DNA from: Muscardinus avellanarius
Lineage: Eukaryota; Chordata; Mammalia; Rodentia; Gliridae
Assembly (NCBI GenBank): GCA_963383645.1
Contig: OY726561.1
Span: 23,516,795-23,580,794 of the forward strand
Reading direction: 5' to 3'
DNA: 64,000 nucleotides
The position numbers and the translations under genes were made by a program. The notes below the pieces were generated by a model. The model ran no database searches. It was not told the DNA's origin and saw nothing but the letters and a program-made list of their open reading frames with translations. Each line of letters opens with the position of its first letter. Within the stretch, counting starts at the first letter, position 1. Below are positions 10,673-23,490 of the stretch, one piece after another.

Positions 10673-12747
10673 AAATTTAAATATAAAAATAAAAACAGAT
10701 CCTTCAGTAGTACACCTTTCAGACACACATTACTACTGAGAGCCATTAAGTTTATGAAAATAATTACACTAACAAGTCAAGGCAAACATTATTGTTTAGT
10801 TATTTTGAATCCTGTTACCCACCTCTTATTAGAGAGACCATTAAATAGAGTTCTATCTAAGACATAATTTTTAATATTCTTGGTGCAATTTTAGTAAAAA
10901 GTACTGAATTGCTAAAAAGGAGACAGATTTAGCTGACTTAGCTGCTTTTGTTCTTTAAGCTCTCTTTGTATTCTGAATATAGATGCAAATATTCTCTTAG
11001 AAATACAAGGAAATCTGCATGAGGCTAAAAGTCAACAAACTAACAAGAAAATAATATGAAAAAGTAATTTGTATTTCTGATTATGTATCTGGGATGCTAC
11101 CCTAACCATCGATGATCTGATAAATTATTTAATAATTTTTAAAATGTAATAATTTACTCATGTTTTCTGGAACCCAAATGTACATTTTAGTGAACTAGCA
11201 TTCTATTCATCTTTAAGAGTAAAATCTACATAAAATTACTGATGCTTTATAGAAAGAGGATATTACTAAGTTTTGGATATTTTTGTAATTTGTACATTTT
11301 TATTGGTGCATTACAGTAGTAATTTCTCACATTATTCTTAAATTTATATTTAGTTATTTGAAAAAGGTACATGTTGTGTTCAGTAAGTGGTCTTTGTTTC
11401 TGAACTTCATATTTAAATAACTATAAAGAGAAATACAGGAAAAATAGTAACAAAACATTTTAAGAGTTGAAAAAAGATACAACATAAAATAATAAATATT
11501 TTCAATCATCAAATGAAACACACGAGTGTGATTATCTTATATACAGCATTTCATTATTTCCAATAGCGATTCATTATAAAGATAAGTATAACTTTACTTT
11601 TTAGTAAAAAAAAATACACATAAAATGTATTAGATATAATCTCACAGCTTGTCGTTGTTTTTTACTCTTTTGATTTGATTTGAGTTTCCTACACACTGTT
11701 AATATTTACCCATCTATTCTGCCATAAATTCTTCTAGGTACAATTGTACGTAGATTATAATCCTCATGAAGAATCTGTTTTTTCAATATAATTCATGAAT
11801 TCAATTCAGGTGTAGGTGTGTTAGTAGTCTCTGCCTTCCCTAGAGTTTCTAGGTGGACAAATAAGAACGGCCAAGAGACCTGGCCAAGGTAGTGAGACAA
11901 AGTCAGAATCACTGAGACATCAATGGGTCTTTCAGAACAATTTTGGTTTAGAGCAAGAAGCCACAATAGCAAAATATGCAAGAATCACATGGGGTTGTTC
12001 ATCATTGCCAGAAACACATCTGGAAAAGAGTTGTCTTAGAAAGGTATAGTAATATTGAATTGAAAAAAATATCTAAAAGTAATTATTGAAGTTTGCCAAT
12101 CTAAATCAAAATGTCTTTTTTATTATTTCTCAAAATGTAGATTTTTGAATTTAGAAAGCATTAGTATCATTTAGAAACATGAATTATAGGAAAAGATTGA
12201 CAACTTGTCCTCAGACAAGTTAAAGTCCTCAGGTAAGAATTATACTTTTAAACATATAATATTATAGACACAAGCAATAAACATTACTGGTGGAAAAGTT
12301 TAATTTGTCTCTTGGAATCAATTTTAGCTAAAGATAAAGAGCCAAAACCATGAGAAAACTTTCTTCATCATCCCAAATCCAGTAGACATCCCTCTTACCC
12401 ACACCTATGCAGCTCTTAACCTAAAACAGTGTGCCTTACTAGCTAGCACTAATTAAATCTGAAGATGATTCCCTTTTCTTAAAGTTCAGTGTATCATTCT
12501 TGTTAGATGCTAAGGAAATAGAAATCTGATTATGTGACTCCAAAAAGTCATTCTGAGTTGTAATTTGCTAATAATCCTACCTGGGGTTTGTATAAAGACA
12601 GGAAGATTACTAATATCAAGTGTTAAAAATGTATTGCAAAGCTTGTCAGAAAAATTGGTAAAATTTATGTCATCTGAAATGTTGACAATTTATATCTCAC
12701 ACCTAGGAATCACACAAGATAAAATCCATAAGACTTTTCATGCTCCA
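10673..12747. other. NCAM2 intron between the two FN3-2 exons, nothing recognised
   Basis: AT-rich unique sequence. Small ORFs here lack any recognisable domain or splice context. Confidence 0.5.
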
Positions 12748-12782
12748 TGCAGGGATTACAAACTTGCGCCACCAGGCCAGGC
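12748..12782 (-). mobile_element. Isolated SINE head fragment
   Basis: cagggattacaaacttgcgc followed by caccaggccaggc is the antisense of a SINE 5' head only. It lies about 80 bp beyond the donor of the 12866-12987 exon. Confidence 0.6.
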
Positions 12783-12865
12783 ACACACACCCATTTTTAT
12801 GAGCTCAGTATGACTCAATGTAGTTTGAAAACCCTGGCACAAATTATAATAAACAAGGTACTTAC

Positions 12866-12987
12866 ACTTCTATATTTCACAATGTATTCCAAAATAGGGG
12901 CCCCTCCATCGTCCTGTTTGGTTATGCTGAGCTTAAAACTCTTCCCACTGCTTGGCTGTCCAAGAATGGATGGAGGACTTGGCTCAC
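12866..12987 (-). CDS. NCAM2: NCAM2 coding exon: N-terminal half of fibronectin type III domain 2
   Basis: The reverse complement is preceded by an acceptor ending ctgtatag and followed by a GTAAGT donor. It is 122 bp: two bases complete the Arg codon opened by the upstream exon, followed by 40 codons and a phase-0 end. The peptide runs [20 protein letters not shown], then [20 protein letters not shown]. The leading PSPPS linker and the [14 protein letters not shown]-strand are typical of the second FN3 domain of NCAM-family proteins, and the wording matches NCAM2 as I remember it. It is separated from the upstream exon by a 3,471-bp intron. No stop or frameshift is seen. A short SINE head fragment lies about 80 bp past its donor. 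Confidence 0.95.
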
Positions 12988-13473
12988 CTATACAGCAATG
13001 TAATATTTCTTTCATTTACACACATTTTACATACATAGACAAACTGCATTTTAATAGAAAGAACACTGTCATGATATCAAATATAGGATGTTATCTTGAA
13101 TTTAACATTTGATATTTGTTTTTTATTGTAACAAAAATTTATTCTGATTTCACCCATCCAACAAATAGCAACCTTAATAAATCTAGAATCATGCCAAAAT
13201 CGTGAAGCCTTAGGACCAAATATATTTATGTTGATATACAAATGCTCTGAAAACTTTACTGCATTACTCAAGTATAAAACTTTGTTTCATATTACTAATA
13301 ATAGACAATTATTAACTTTATCAATGAAAACTTACTTTATAAATATTTTATAAACATGTATTAATCTAAACATATCAACTTATCAAACAGCACTTCTTAT
13401 ATATATCAAGAAATAAAACCATTTGTGATTAATTATTTTCATCAGCATTTTGTTTTCTAAGTGCAATTTTATT

Positions 13474-13477
<4 letters not shown>
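12988..13477. other. NCAM2 intron, acceptor side of the FN3-2 first exon
   Basis: Holds the acceptor of the 12866-12987 exon and otherwise AT-rich unique sequence. Confidence 0.5.
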
Positions 13478-13516
<39 letters not shown>

Positions 13517-13540
13517 ATGTATATGTGTGTGTGTATTACT
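13478..13540 (+). repeat. (GT)n microsatellite
   Basis: A GT run with minor interruptions abutting the 3' side of an antisense SINE. Confidence 0.92.
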
Positions 13541-13549
13541 TTTGATTAA

Positions 13550-13937
13550 ACTTAGGGGTGTTGCACCTCTAAGCTATACCCCTTGAACCCTTGAACATTT
13601 TTATTTTTGCAGGTCTAGAGATGGAAGCCAGGGGCATTTGACCTCAGAGCTACATCCCCTGCCTTATTTTTTATTTTCTATTTATTGAAACAGGGTCTCA
13701 TTAAGTTGCGGAGGGTCTCAATAAGTAGCTGAGGCTGTCTGCGAACCCCTGACCCTCTGGTCTCGGCCTCTTGAATGCTGGTATTATAAGCGTGTGCCAC
13801 CACACCCAGCTGGATCTTTTTATTTTTTTTATTTTGAGATAGGATCTTTCTAATTTCCCCAGGCTAGATTCAAATATATGATCCTCTGACTCAGCTTTCT
13901 AAGTAATAGGAGTATAAAAGGGTGACACCATGTCCAC
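13550..13937 (-). mobile_element. Old SINE split by a nested SINE
   Basis: An antisense ID tail (gttgcacctctaagctatac) at 13550-13608 and an antisense linker and head (ttgagataggatctttctaa) at 13812-13937 flank a younger antisense SINE. Confidence 0.72.
13609..13811 (-). mobile_element. B1-ID SINE, subtype A, nested
   Basis: gcaggtctagagatggaagc, gaaacagggtctcattaagt and gcgtgtgccaccacacccag. It sits in the A-rich linker of an older SINE. Confidence 0.85.
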
Positions 13938-15489
13938 TCTAGATAAAAATTTGAATAAAATCTGTAGTATCCAGTTCTATAGACTCTTACTTCAATATCA
14001 TATTTCTTTCTGGTTTCATCATTGCACTTGATTTTGGAGCTATTCTTCACATAGACATGATATTACAACAGAAGTGCTGATGAACGGAACACAGATCGAT
14101 TAAGGCAAGACTTGACTTGCTACTGTGTGTCTCTGGTCTGCTGTGTTCAGGTATCCACCAGCACCTGTCTGTCTGTTTACTCTGATTCTCTAAGTATGTG
14201 GATATAGACATGGCTATCAGTTACAGATATAATAAAACAGGGATCACCTAGACAAACTATAGTTTGCCATGTTTCAGAAAAATCATAAAACTCAGCCTAC
14301 TCAGAAGAATGCCAAGGCAAACAAAGCTCAATAAAGTGAAGAGTCACAGATATTTCCAGTCTGAAGAAACTGGGAGTTTGCTTCTCACAAACTTAACTTT
14401 ATTCTAATATTGTGCTTGTGACTTTCAGAAAGTGAGTAGTTGGTTTGAGAAAAGGCAGGCTACTAAGGTTCTATGTCAATGGGATGTTTAGGAATAGAAA
14501 TATACAATAAAAATCGAACCATATGGTAGAACTCTATTGTCATAGTGAATAACAGAATTGTACAGGGATCATCCAGTAAAGAGAGCTAAATTAGTATGTA
14601 GGTATTATGACATGATGTGATGTATATGTAAGAAAAACTCTATTTTGGATAAATGAAATAAACTTGTTAAAATATATAATAATTTATTAAAAGTAAGATT
14701 ATAAAAATATAAAAATGTAATTTTATTAAATAGACTTTAAAGTTCAAATGGTTTCCGTATAATTTCCACATTGAAATTAAGACTTTCTATAAATTTACTA
14801 ATAACATTATTATAGTTTTACTTTAATAATAATATTCTAAGAAAACTATATAGCATAAACCACATTTCCAACTTTCAAAAATGTTTACTTGTGTGGAGGG
14901 GAGAGGCTGACCATGTGAGAAAGTACATTAAAAAATAAGAGGTGTTACAATTAAAAAATAAGAGCAAAACAGAAATATTAAGAGGTGGTCATTTATGTTT
15001 CCAATGTTCAAATCAGTGTTTTAAAAACAAATAAAAGAAAGTGCCTAAAATGTAGGAGAATAAGAGACATTGGAGGGTTCACCTAGAGTCCTATAGAAGG
15101 GATCCTGACTTGATTGTGAACTCATGTTCAGTGACCCTGGGAGACACCCGAGCAAAAAAAATTAAAAAAAAAATAAGTAATCAGTTGTGTGGGGAAAGGA
15201 AATGACATCTCTCAGCTATTGATCAACCTTTTGAAGGAAATAGCTCTGGGCAGGTAGGGGAGGATGTGTGAAACGTTAGGCCTGTAGAGATGTGCCTGGG
15301 TGAAAGATGGGAAGGTGAAGGGTCCTGCGGTGGAGGATTTTAAGCATAGAAGGAAGGTACAGAGGGATTAAGGTAAGACTAGACAGAAGGAGTAGGGATC
15401 AAAATGGGTGTGCTTTAAATTGTTCTTACAAAAACAAATAATAAAGCACCAAAAATTCAGTATTATCAGAAATGTTAATAAGAGAATTC
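13938..15489. other. NCAM2 intron, nothing recognised
   Basis: Unique or very old sequence. The stretch 15040-15420 is more G-rich than its surroundings, but I recognise no family. Confidence 0.45.
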
Positions 15490-15650
15490 AGCCAGGCATG
15501 GTGGCGCACACTTGTAAGCTTGGGAGGAAGAGACAGGAGGATGGCGCAGGCTCGAAGCCAGACACGCTGGCTTAAGAGACCCTGTTTCCAAATAAAAAAT
15601 ATAAAATTGGTCTGGGAGTGTAGCGCGGAGGTAGAAGGGCTTCCAGGAAC
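15490..15650 (+). mobile_element. B1-ID SINE, subtype B, 3'-truncated
   Basis: Starts gccaggcatggtggcgcaca and reaches aagggcttccaggaac, but lacks the final ccccagtaccacc and A tail. It abuts the left copy of the diverged direct repeat around the FN3-1 exon. Confidence 0.85.
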
Positions 15651-15654
15651 AAGA

Positions 15655-16075
15655 CAACTTGTTTTGGCTAAATTTGCTACCCTACACTCACAATGTAGAA
15701 AATAAAATATTCTCTTTCATTGTTGTCTAAAAATTTTAAATAAGATCAATAATTTTTGTATATTTATTTGAAATATTGTATCCATTTTAAGTCAATCATT
15801 TTTCTATTGTGCATATATATATACAATAGGCAGGTTTATGCACAGAATTTATAACAGCATTTTCCCAGCCATATTTCTTAAAATTTCTTAAATTTTCTAA
15901 ATAATTTACTCAACATAAAAGAAATGTAAGTCCTTTGAAATTTATATGACCTTCATTTAAGCTCAATTGACTTATTCTACTTTCAAATAATACTTATGAG
16001 AAAAAAAGGCTGCAATTGTTATTATTTTTTCCTTCAGTTGCTTTTGGGTCATATTAATATTTCCTTTTTTACACA
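15655..16075 (+). repeat. Left copy of diverged direct repeat flanking an NCAM2 exon
   Basis: actcacaatgtagaaaa at 15686 and tatgagaaaaaaagg at 15995 recur at 16811 and 17175 in the same order and orientation, with intermittent similarity between them. Confidence 0.65.
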
Positions 16076-16458
16076 TAGGGTCTTTATTATAATAAAATAA
16101 AGGCAATAGTCATGTCTTATTAAAGAAACTCAATAATGGACATATTACAAGAACATCTGTTGCTGTCTCACAAAAATATAGTCTGAAATCTAAAATCTGA
16201 TTAATTAGACAGAATAAGAAGCCCGATTTCCTGAGAGATATTTTTACTGTATATATTCCAGTTCACCTTTTCTTTTGTGCCTAGCTTCAAAGCAGTTATT
16301 TTTACAAATCTGGGATATCAGCATCTTTAATAACCATTTTAACAGAGCCTTAATTCACCTCCCGTAAGTGTTGAAACATCTCCCTGCAGGTAAGAAATCC
16401 CACTAAATTTGCAAGTGAAGAAATGGTAACAGAGTGTGTAATGTAGATGATTACTTAC

Positions 16459-16578
16459 GAACTGGTAATGTTTGGAAGATCTCTATTTTACTGTAGTCTC
16501 CTTGCCCTTTTCCATTTACAGCTGCTACCCTGATCTCATATGTTGTATTTGGTTCCAGGCTGCTCAAAACAACCATTG
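16459..16578 (-). CDS. NCAM2: NCAM2 coding exon: C-terminal half of fibronectin type III domain 1
   Basis: First exon in the window in transcription order. The reverse complement is preceded by a pyrimidine-rich acceptor ending in cttctag and followed by a GTAAGT donor. It is 120 bp: 2 bases completing a codon, 39 whole codons, then 1 base (phase 1 at both ends). The peptide starts [20 protein letters not shown] and ends IEIFQTLPV, with the last base plus two from the next exon giving Arg. [13 protein letters not shown] is the classic FN3 F-strand motif, and NTT is an N-glycosylation sequon. From memory this matches the NCAM2 FN3-1 end. NCAM2 is a neural immunoglobulin-superfamily adhesion protein of the plasma membrane that mediates homophilic adhesion, notably in the olfactory system. 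NCAM1 is the alternative, but the following exons fit NCAM2 better. The exon is intact. Confidence 0.93.
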
Positions 16579-16774
16579 CTAGAAGAAAAAATGCATACAC
16601 AATGTTTAATGCATTTTAATATGAAAAACAGATCAGCTTATTAAGATTCAGAGTGTAATTTCACTGTAAAGCTTTCTGTGCACTAACTGAAAAGTCATAT
16701 TAAAAGAGACTCATTTGTGAGCAGTCAAGTAGTCTGCACTTATATTTTAGCTTTCAAATCCCAACGAACAACTT

Positions 16775-17265
16775 AGATCCAAAAACTCTTGTTTCTTTTA
16801 TGCTACTTATACTCACAATGTAGAAAACAAAATATTCTCTTGCATTGCTGTCTAAAATTATAAAAATAAGATAATTTTTATATATTTATTTGATGTATGA
16901 TGTCCATTTTAAATCAATCTTTTTTTCCTAGAATTTAAAGGAGACATAAAATTCAATATATAGAACAAATGCTGCCCTCCTATGAGAGGTATTTCAGTTG
17001 TATCAAAGAAATGTCACGAAGTCAAGTCTACAGCAAAAGTGGATCACTTATTTTAGAATGTCAAATCAACTCATTTCAATATTAGCTTAACACTTTGTTT
17101 TCATTGTGAACTTCTGAATGTATCTTAACTTCATATAAATTCAATAGATTCACAATATCTAAAATGTATATTATTATGAGAAAAAAAGGGTACCATAGTT
17201 ATTTTTCTCCTTCAGTCAGTCACTGTTATAACAGACTGACTTAGTGTTTCCTTTTTCCAACACTT
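16775..17265 (+). repeat. Right copy of diverged direct repeat flanking an NCAM2 exon
   Basis: Same anchors as the left copy. The offset is 1,125 bp at the first anchor and 1,180 bp at the second. The exon 16459-16578 lies between the two copies. Confidence 0.65.
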
Positions 17266-17514
17266 AGAGCTGGCACACCACTGTATCAGACATAGAGTTA
17301 AAAGGACACAAATCAGAAAGAGAAGGTACAGAGAAGGGAAGGTTATTAGAAACATCTCCTGAGACTCAGCAAGCTCAGTAACTTGACAGATAATTTGAAT
17401 GCAATTGAGTAAAAAATATCACAAATTCCTCTGATAGAGCTAACAAATTTTCCATAACTGCCCCTCTCCTTAACTGCTTTATTTATTTATTTTTAATTTA
17501 TTTTATTATCATTA

Positions 17515-17716
17515 TTTTTTTTTTTTTTGGTGGTACTGGGGTTCCTGGAAGCCCGCCTACCTCCGGGCTACATGCCCATACCTATTTTATACTTTTTTTT
17601 TTTAATTTTTGGAAACAGGGTCTCTTAAGCCAGCGCGGCTGGCTTCAAACCTGCATGATCCTCCTGTGTCCACCTCCCAAGCGCGAGGATTATAAGCGTG
17701 CGCCACCACGCCCGGA
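17515..17716 (-). mobile_element. B1-ID SINE, subtype B
   Basis: Poly-T, ggttcctggaagcccgccta, gggtctcttaagccagcgcg and gcgtgcgccaccacgcccgg. Little diverged. Confidence 0.93.
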
Positions 17717-18289
17717 CAAGTGCTTTTTTAAAGACCAAAAATTTAACTAGTGGAATTGGCAAAGTCTTGATAACTATTTAAAGGAAAGACTGACTGCTTT
17801 ACACAGTAATACCAAATTAAGTGAAACTTTCATAATAGAAGATGATAGCATCAATCATACAATAAAATGCAAAATTATGTGTACTCATAACTACATTTGC
17901 CAGTTATTTATATATTTGTTTGCATGAACTATGGTTGAAGGTGATTTACATATATTAATATTAATATAATTTATTAAATTTATTTAATAATTTCTAATAT
18001 ATAGTCACTACATAATATTTTTCTGTATATGAAGACACTTAATAAATTTATTTTGATATATTATTCTGTTTTATTCTTTTACACAATATTTATTATCATA
18101 GTATCTGGTTAGCTAATCATACTTGTAATTATTTAATTTTCACTGATATTTAGTAAATTCTAGAAAATACAAAAATTATCAAATGTACTCTACAGATATA
18201 TTCTGTGCCTGAAACATAAAATTTAATATATGAATTACTTAACTCAGATAAAAATTAAAGGCAAAGTATATGGTCCATATATTACCCAG
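17717..18289. other. NCAM2 intron, very AT-rich
   Basis: Nothing recognised. Confidence 0.5.
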
Positions 18290-18338
18290 ACATATTTATT
18301 TATTTATTTATTTATTTACTTATTTATTTATTTATTTT
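18290..18338 (-). repeat. (TTTA)n, SINE-tail microsatellite
   Basis: TTTA units directly adjoin the 3' end of the antisense SINE to the right. Confidence 0.92.
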
Positions 18339-18339
18339 T

Positions 18340-18541
18340 GTTGTACTAGTGATTGAACCCAGGGGCATTCTACTTCTGAGATATACCCCTCAACCCTATT
18401 TTTAATTCTTTATTTTGAAACAGGGTCTTAAAAAATTGAGGAGGGTTTCTCTAAGTAGCTGAGGCTGGCCATGAACCTGGCATCCTCTTGTGTCAGCCTC
18501 TCAAGTACTGGGATTACAAGCATGCTCCACCAGGCTTGGCA
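18340..18541 (-). mobile_element. B1-ID SINE, subtype A
   Basis: gtgattgaacccaggggcat, ttttgaaacagggtctt and gcatgctccaccaggcttgg. Confidence 0.85.
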
Positions 18542-21500
18542 GATTCATTTTTAAATTTATAATTTATGTTAATTGACAAATTTTATGCAAATTTATGAAT
18601 CATTGTGTTATTTCTACACACATATACTCAGGATAAGCAAATCTTTCTCCTCAAACATTTATTCTTTCCTTTGGTAAAATATTCAAAAATCTTTTCTTAA
18701 ACCTATCTCTTCAAACACTTATCATATCTTTGTAAACATTCAAATATCTTCTACCTTTAACCAGATTTTATTTAATTGTATACAGATATTTTAAATTCAA
18801 CAAATAGATAAGCTTCTGTTTGGAAAAAAATCAAATCCATATTTCTCAGCTTCTTGTGTTTATGAGAAAATTGAATCTGCTTTTGACAGTGAACCATCTT
18901 TATCAAAGCCTCAGATTATAACACACCATGTCAGTTATAAAGAAGGGCAATTGAAAAATAAAACTAATGGACACAGAATTCAATCAGTTAGAAGATGAAA
19001 GGAAAAATGGGAAAAATCAGGGCTAGAACTCAATGACTCCTCACGGGCTACAAATATAAAATTTTTCTCAGGAAACCTAAATTCATCTCATGACTGGAAA
19101 TCAATTAGTACATTATGTCAGCTCCAAGATGGATCAGGTTGCACAAATTATGGAGGAGGAAGGAAGTAACATGTAGTAGGATGAATGCTAATAATTTGGA
19201 ATTCTACTGTTCTTTATAGGGAAGCTTCTTCTCAGTTAACAAGAAATTTAAGAGTAAATGAGTTAAATTAATATATTTTATCAAATTAATCAGTAAAGAA
19301 TATATATAAGATTAAAATATTTTATCAAATTAATCAGTAAAGAAATTTAAATAAGAATAAAAGGAAAATACCTCTATCCTCAGATATTAAAACTTTATGA
19401 AGGCGTATTCATTCTTTAAGACTTATAACAAAAATAAGACTTTGGACATTGAATATGGTACCTTGGGGCAGTGTTCAGTTGTATTCATGTTTATTCTAAT
19501 GGAGCATGACTTGATATAGCATGGGGAAATTATGAGAGAATTATGCATGAACCAGCTTAACTGCTATTATCTGATAAGTAAGACACAGTGTGAGGCATGA
19601 TTTATACTCATGAAATAAGGTATGGAGACCTTGGATTGGCAAAGCCACTGCTGGGAATCCAACCCAAGTTGGTATCTCAATTTCCAAATTAATACTTTTC
19701 TAGTATGTGCAATAGGGACAAAAGTATCAAAGTAAATTGAGGGAAATGATAAAATTATTTTATTTCTTGAAATAATTACCACCATGTAACAATTACCTAT
19801 GAAAATATGGATAGCATCTTCAGAGTAACAGAAAGTGCAAAAGTTATTCCTTCTCAGAATATTTTGAATCATTTGAATATTGTGAAATAATAGAGTACAA
19901 ATTTATTCATTTTTGACTATTTGTTTAATGGCCAAAAATTAATCACTTCTGTCAAAAAATTGTCCTGGTATTATTAATTTATAAATATTGATTGGCATTT
20001 ATGCAGGTAGCTTATATAGATAGTATGCTATTTTATAATATTTGAGAGATTAATATTGTCAACTACAATAAGCCATAATGTGACAGACCATATTTTGTGA
20101 TGAAAAGAAAAGGATGCAATTGCAAGCATCATTTTAAGACTATTCAGTAGACTGAAACATGGCCACATTCCTGATAATTAAACCGAAAAAGCAACAGACT
20201 TTGAAGCACAGAACTTTAATTTTGAGTAAAATAATGTGTGGAGATCAAATACTGGATTTGATGTTTACATTGTTAGGTTAAAAACAAACAACAGAGCTAA
20301 CAAAATGTCAGATCTTAAGTAATCAAAGGAAAATTGAGTTTGGTAGTTATATTAAATAATGAAAACACGACCTCACCCTGTCAAAAGAACAACAGTTCCA
20401 CATTTTACTTGACTTATCTGCCTCTTTCACACAAAAGCTCTTTCTTGGCTGTAATCTCCATTCTCTAATATTTCATAGAGGCTGCTAAAATCCTTGAGTG
20501 CCCTTCTACACTCTGTAAAGGGGAAACTTACTCAATAAATTGCATCATGATCAATTCAGAGTGAATCGGAAATCTTTCCTAATTTCCTGTTCTCATTGAC
20601 AAAGTTCCCCAGCTCAGTAAGTTTCACAATAAAACATTTTGCAGAGGAGAGAAGCAAAGAGGCTAAAATCAAGGGCTAAACTGTAATTACAACATTGGGT
20701 TAAAACAATTTTCAGATGAGTGAGGGAAAACATGTAGATGATCTTCTAAATTAGAGAGGAAAGTAACCCTATTGATTCAAGTTTTACAAAGTTCACATTC
20801 AAGAAGTCAGTTTGTTTTTGAGTTCTGACTATAAAGGTTTTGGTACAATAACCTCTACAAGAAGCTTATTAACATTTTAGGAAAATAGAGATTATTGTTT
20901 GAAATAGAAAGACTGTGTGAATGGACCAAATTAAAGTGAGGAAACGGAAAAGATCTGGGGGAGGCAAAACCTGGATATGTAATTTTACTTGCTTCTTATA
21001 AATAAAAGGATGTATATATTAAATCATCTGTAATTTACTGGCATATTACCAAACAGTATTTCTGAACACCCAAGGTAGGCTGAAAGCAAACTACCACTTG
21101 AAAGGCTAAAGGCAGTGCATACTGTAATAGAATTGTACTTTGAATTATGAAGTTAGTTAATGAAAGACTTTTTCCCTTAGATTTGCCCATACAATAGAAC
21201 AATAGAACTACAAGCTGAGAAGTAGGATGGGTTCTCTCCCTATAATTTATGGGAAGTTCAAACTCGGAAATTAGGTGAAAGTGGAATTAGAATAGAAACG
21301 AAAAGTTCTGGAAGGACAAATGGTATAAGTTAATATGTATTATAGCTGTATTAAGTCAGCATGATTTGGAAGTTGTCATGAAATTCTTCTGAAAATTAAA
21401 TAATTAAATTAAATTATCATAAAGTGTCTGTTATTATTAATATTTATCAATATTTAATTAATGTTTTATTTTTTAGTTAGATAATTCTGAGTTTTTTTAT

Positions 21501-23490
21501 GGTATCAGTGATGGGTATGATAAAGATATTTCTGTTGATAATTTACTATTTCTTCTAGGGTTAAATATTTAAATTTCATAAATAAGTTTTAGCTATATAT
21601 GCAAAACGTTTGTTAAAACAATGACATTTAATCTGGCAAATGACAGGGAAACAAATTCACATTGTTTCTTTATGTGTGGAAATAAGGCTAGAGAGAAAAA
21701 TAGAAATTACATTGTCTTCTAACAAAGCAATCGCACTATACTAAAAGGAGCTAAGCAAAATAAGTTTTTGTTTGTTTAGACAATGTATTATATATCTTTT
21801 TCTTTTGACCATCAAGAGAAGCAGTGGCCACAAATAATTTGCAACCATTAAAGCAAAATAAAATACTCATGTGTGTAACTAATAGGCTGAGCGAATTTCT
21901 AACATGGGGTTACATTTATCCATTTTCTCTTTTCTTTCTTTAATCCTGAATCACTCTATGAGTGCTAGTCTATGTAAGCAGATGAGGTCTCCCTCAAAGT
22001 TAAGATGCTATCTCACTCACCTGAAATTGAACTGCTCATGTTGCCAAGAACTACAAAAGATTTCCAATAGGAAATGACAAAGCTTAACTGGGATAGAACT
22101 GATCATTGAAAGTATGGTGCTCTTAATCTCTTCAAATATATCTGAAAATTCAGATAAAGTTCTAAAGCTTCCAAGCTAAGACTCAGCATTTGCTCCAGGA
22201 ACAATTAAAACATGCACAAACAACATTTTAACATTTAATTCTTGAGAAAATTGCCTTCTTTCTCCAAAAATTTGCAATAGGATTAAAAACAGTCAAAGAA
22301 TTAGGTACTAATTATTTACATAATAATGAATTTTTAAATACGTTGACTCAAAATATACATGTAAAAATGATCTCAGGAATAATTTCATTGTTAATTGAAA
22401 GCCTAAGTTTTCTTTAAAATGTTATGCATGTAATTATTTCAGTTCAAGATTTTTCATTTACTTTTAAAAACAAATTTGCATTTCCATGCAAATTAAAGTG
22501 TGTTTAAAATTTCTAATAGTTTTACAAGAATATTATATCACCTTCTTAAAAGTATTTTAAAACTTCTAAGAAATAATATATAACCTTGTATGATCCATAT
22601 CTTCATGCAAATAACTTTTATACATCTATTCTTTTTCATAAATAATTCAACAAATATACATATATATATTTATCAAATACTTAAATAAACAATTATCTAA
22701 TGATTATGTGGAGGCTCCATTATTTATTGACATTATTGATTTTTGTGTTCTTTTCCAACACAAAAATATATTACATATAAAAGTAAGCAATATAACCATT
22801 AAGTTTTAGCAAAGATAAAATTTTTTACAAGATATATATATATATATATAATCTCTAGAAATCTCTTTGCAAGAAATATAGAAACCTAGAAACCTCTCCC
22901 TCTCTAAAAATATGAATTAAAAACATTTTTATCAAACCAATTATGTTTCATAATTTTTCATTTAAATGTAAATTTCTTAGGGTATAAAATATTGTTTTTT
23001 TTTTTTGGTCTGGCCCCAGTTTATTTATAGTATATGGTAAATGCATAATACTAGATACTTCCTTTCCTAGTCTAAAACAAAAGGTTTTTATAAAATACTC
23101 AAGAAAATGTTGGTGAATGAATATAACTGTAAAATAATTTTCACTCATCAGATTGCTAATATCCCCAAATGTCTATGCCATGGAACTTTTTTTTTTTTTT
23201 GCTGATGCAAGTTTTTGATTGTTTGCCATATGGGTGAATATACATTTCCAATAAAATGTTTCCTTTTATTCCCAAGCCTATTAAAGACTCTAATTTTCTT
23301 TTTATCTGTTTCACCTCCTAATAATCTCTGTCATTTTTTCTCAATTATTGATCATGCTGTATTTTTGTATTTGGCTTTATTTTGCAAGAAGCAGTTAACT
23401 ATAAGGATCTTTTGAGATGGATACATATCACATGGAAATATTTCTACAGCCCTCATATGCCCTTTAGTTAACAATATATACATGTAATTT
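18542..23490. other. NCAM2 upstream intron, ~5 kb of mostly unique sequence
   Basis: AT-rich, with no SINE or L1 copy I recognise. The 101-aa ORF at 19567-19872 (minus) has no known domain. A small direct duplication lies at 19273-19344. This is the longest repeat-poor stretch in the window. I looked for the exon encoding the first half of FN3-1 and did not find it. Confidence 0.5.
19273..19344 (+). repeat. 28-bp perfect direct repeat, 44-bp period
   Basis: The segment 19273-19300 (core tcaaattaatcagtaaagaa) is repeated exactly at 19317-19344. Confidence 0.9.

Noticed and set aside
19567..19872. 101-aa minus-strand ORF as a possible missing NCAM2 exon
   Set aside because: The translation shows no FN3 or Ig motifs and there are no matching splice junctions or phase.
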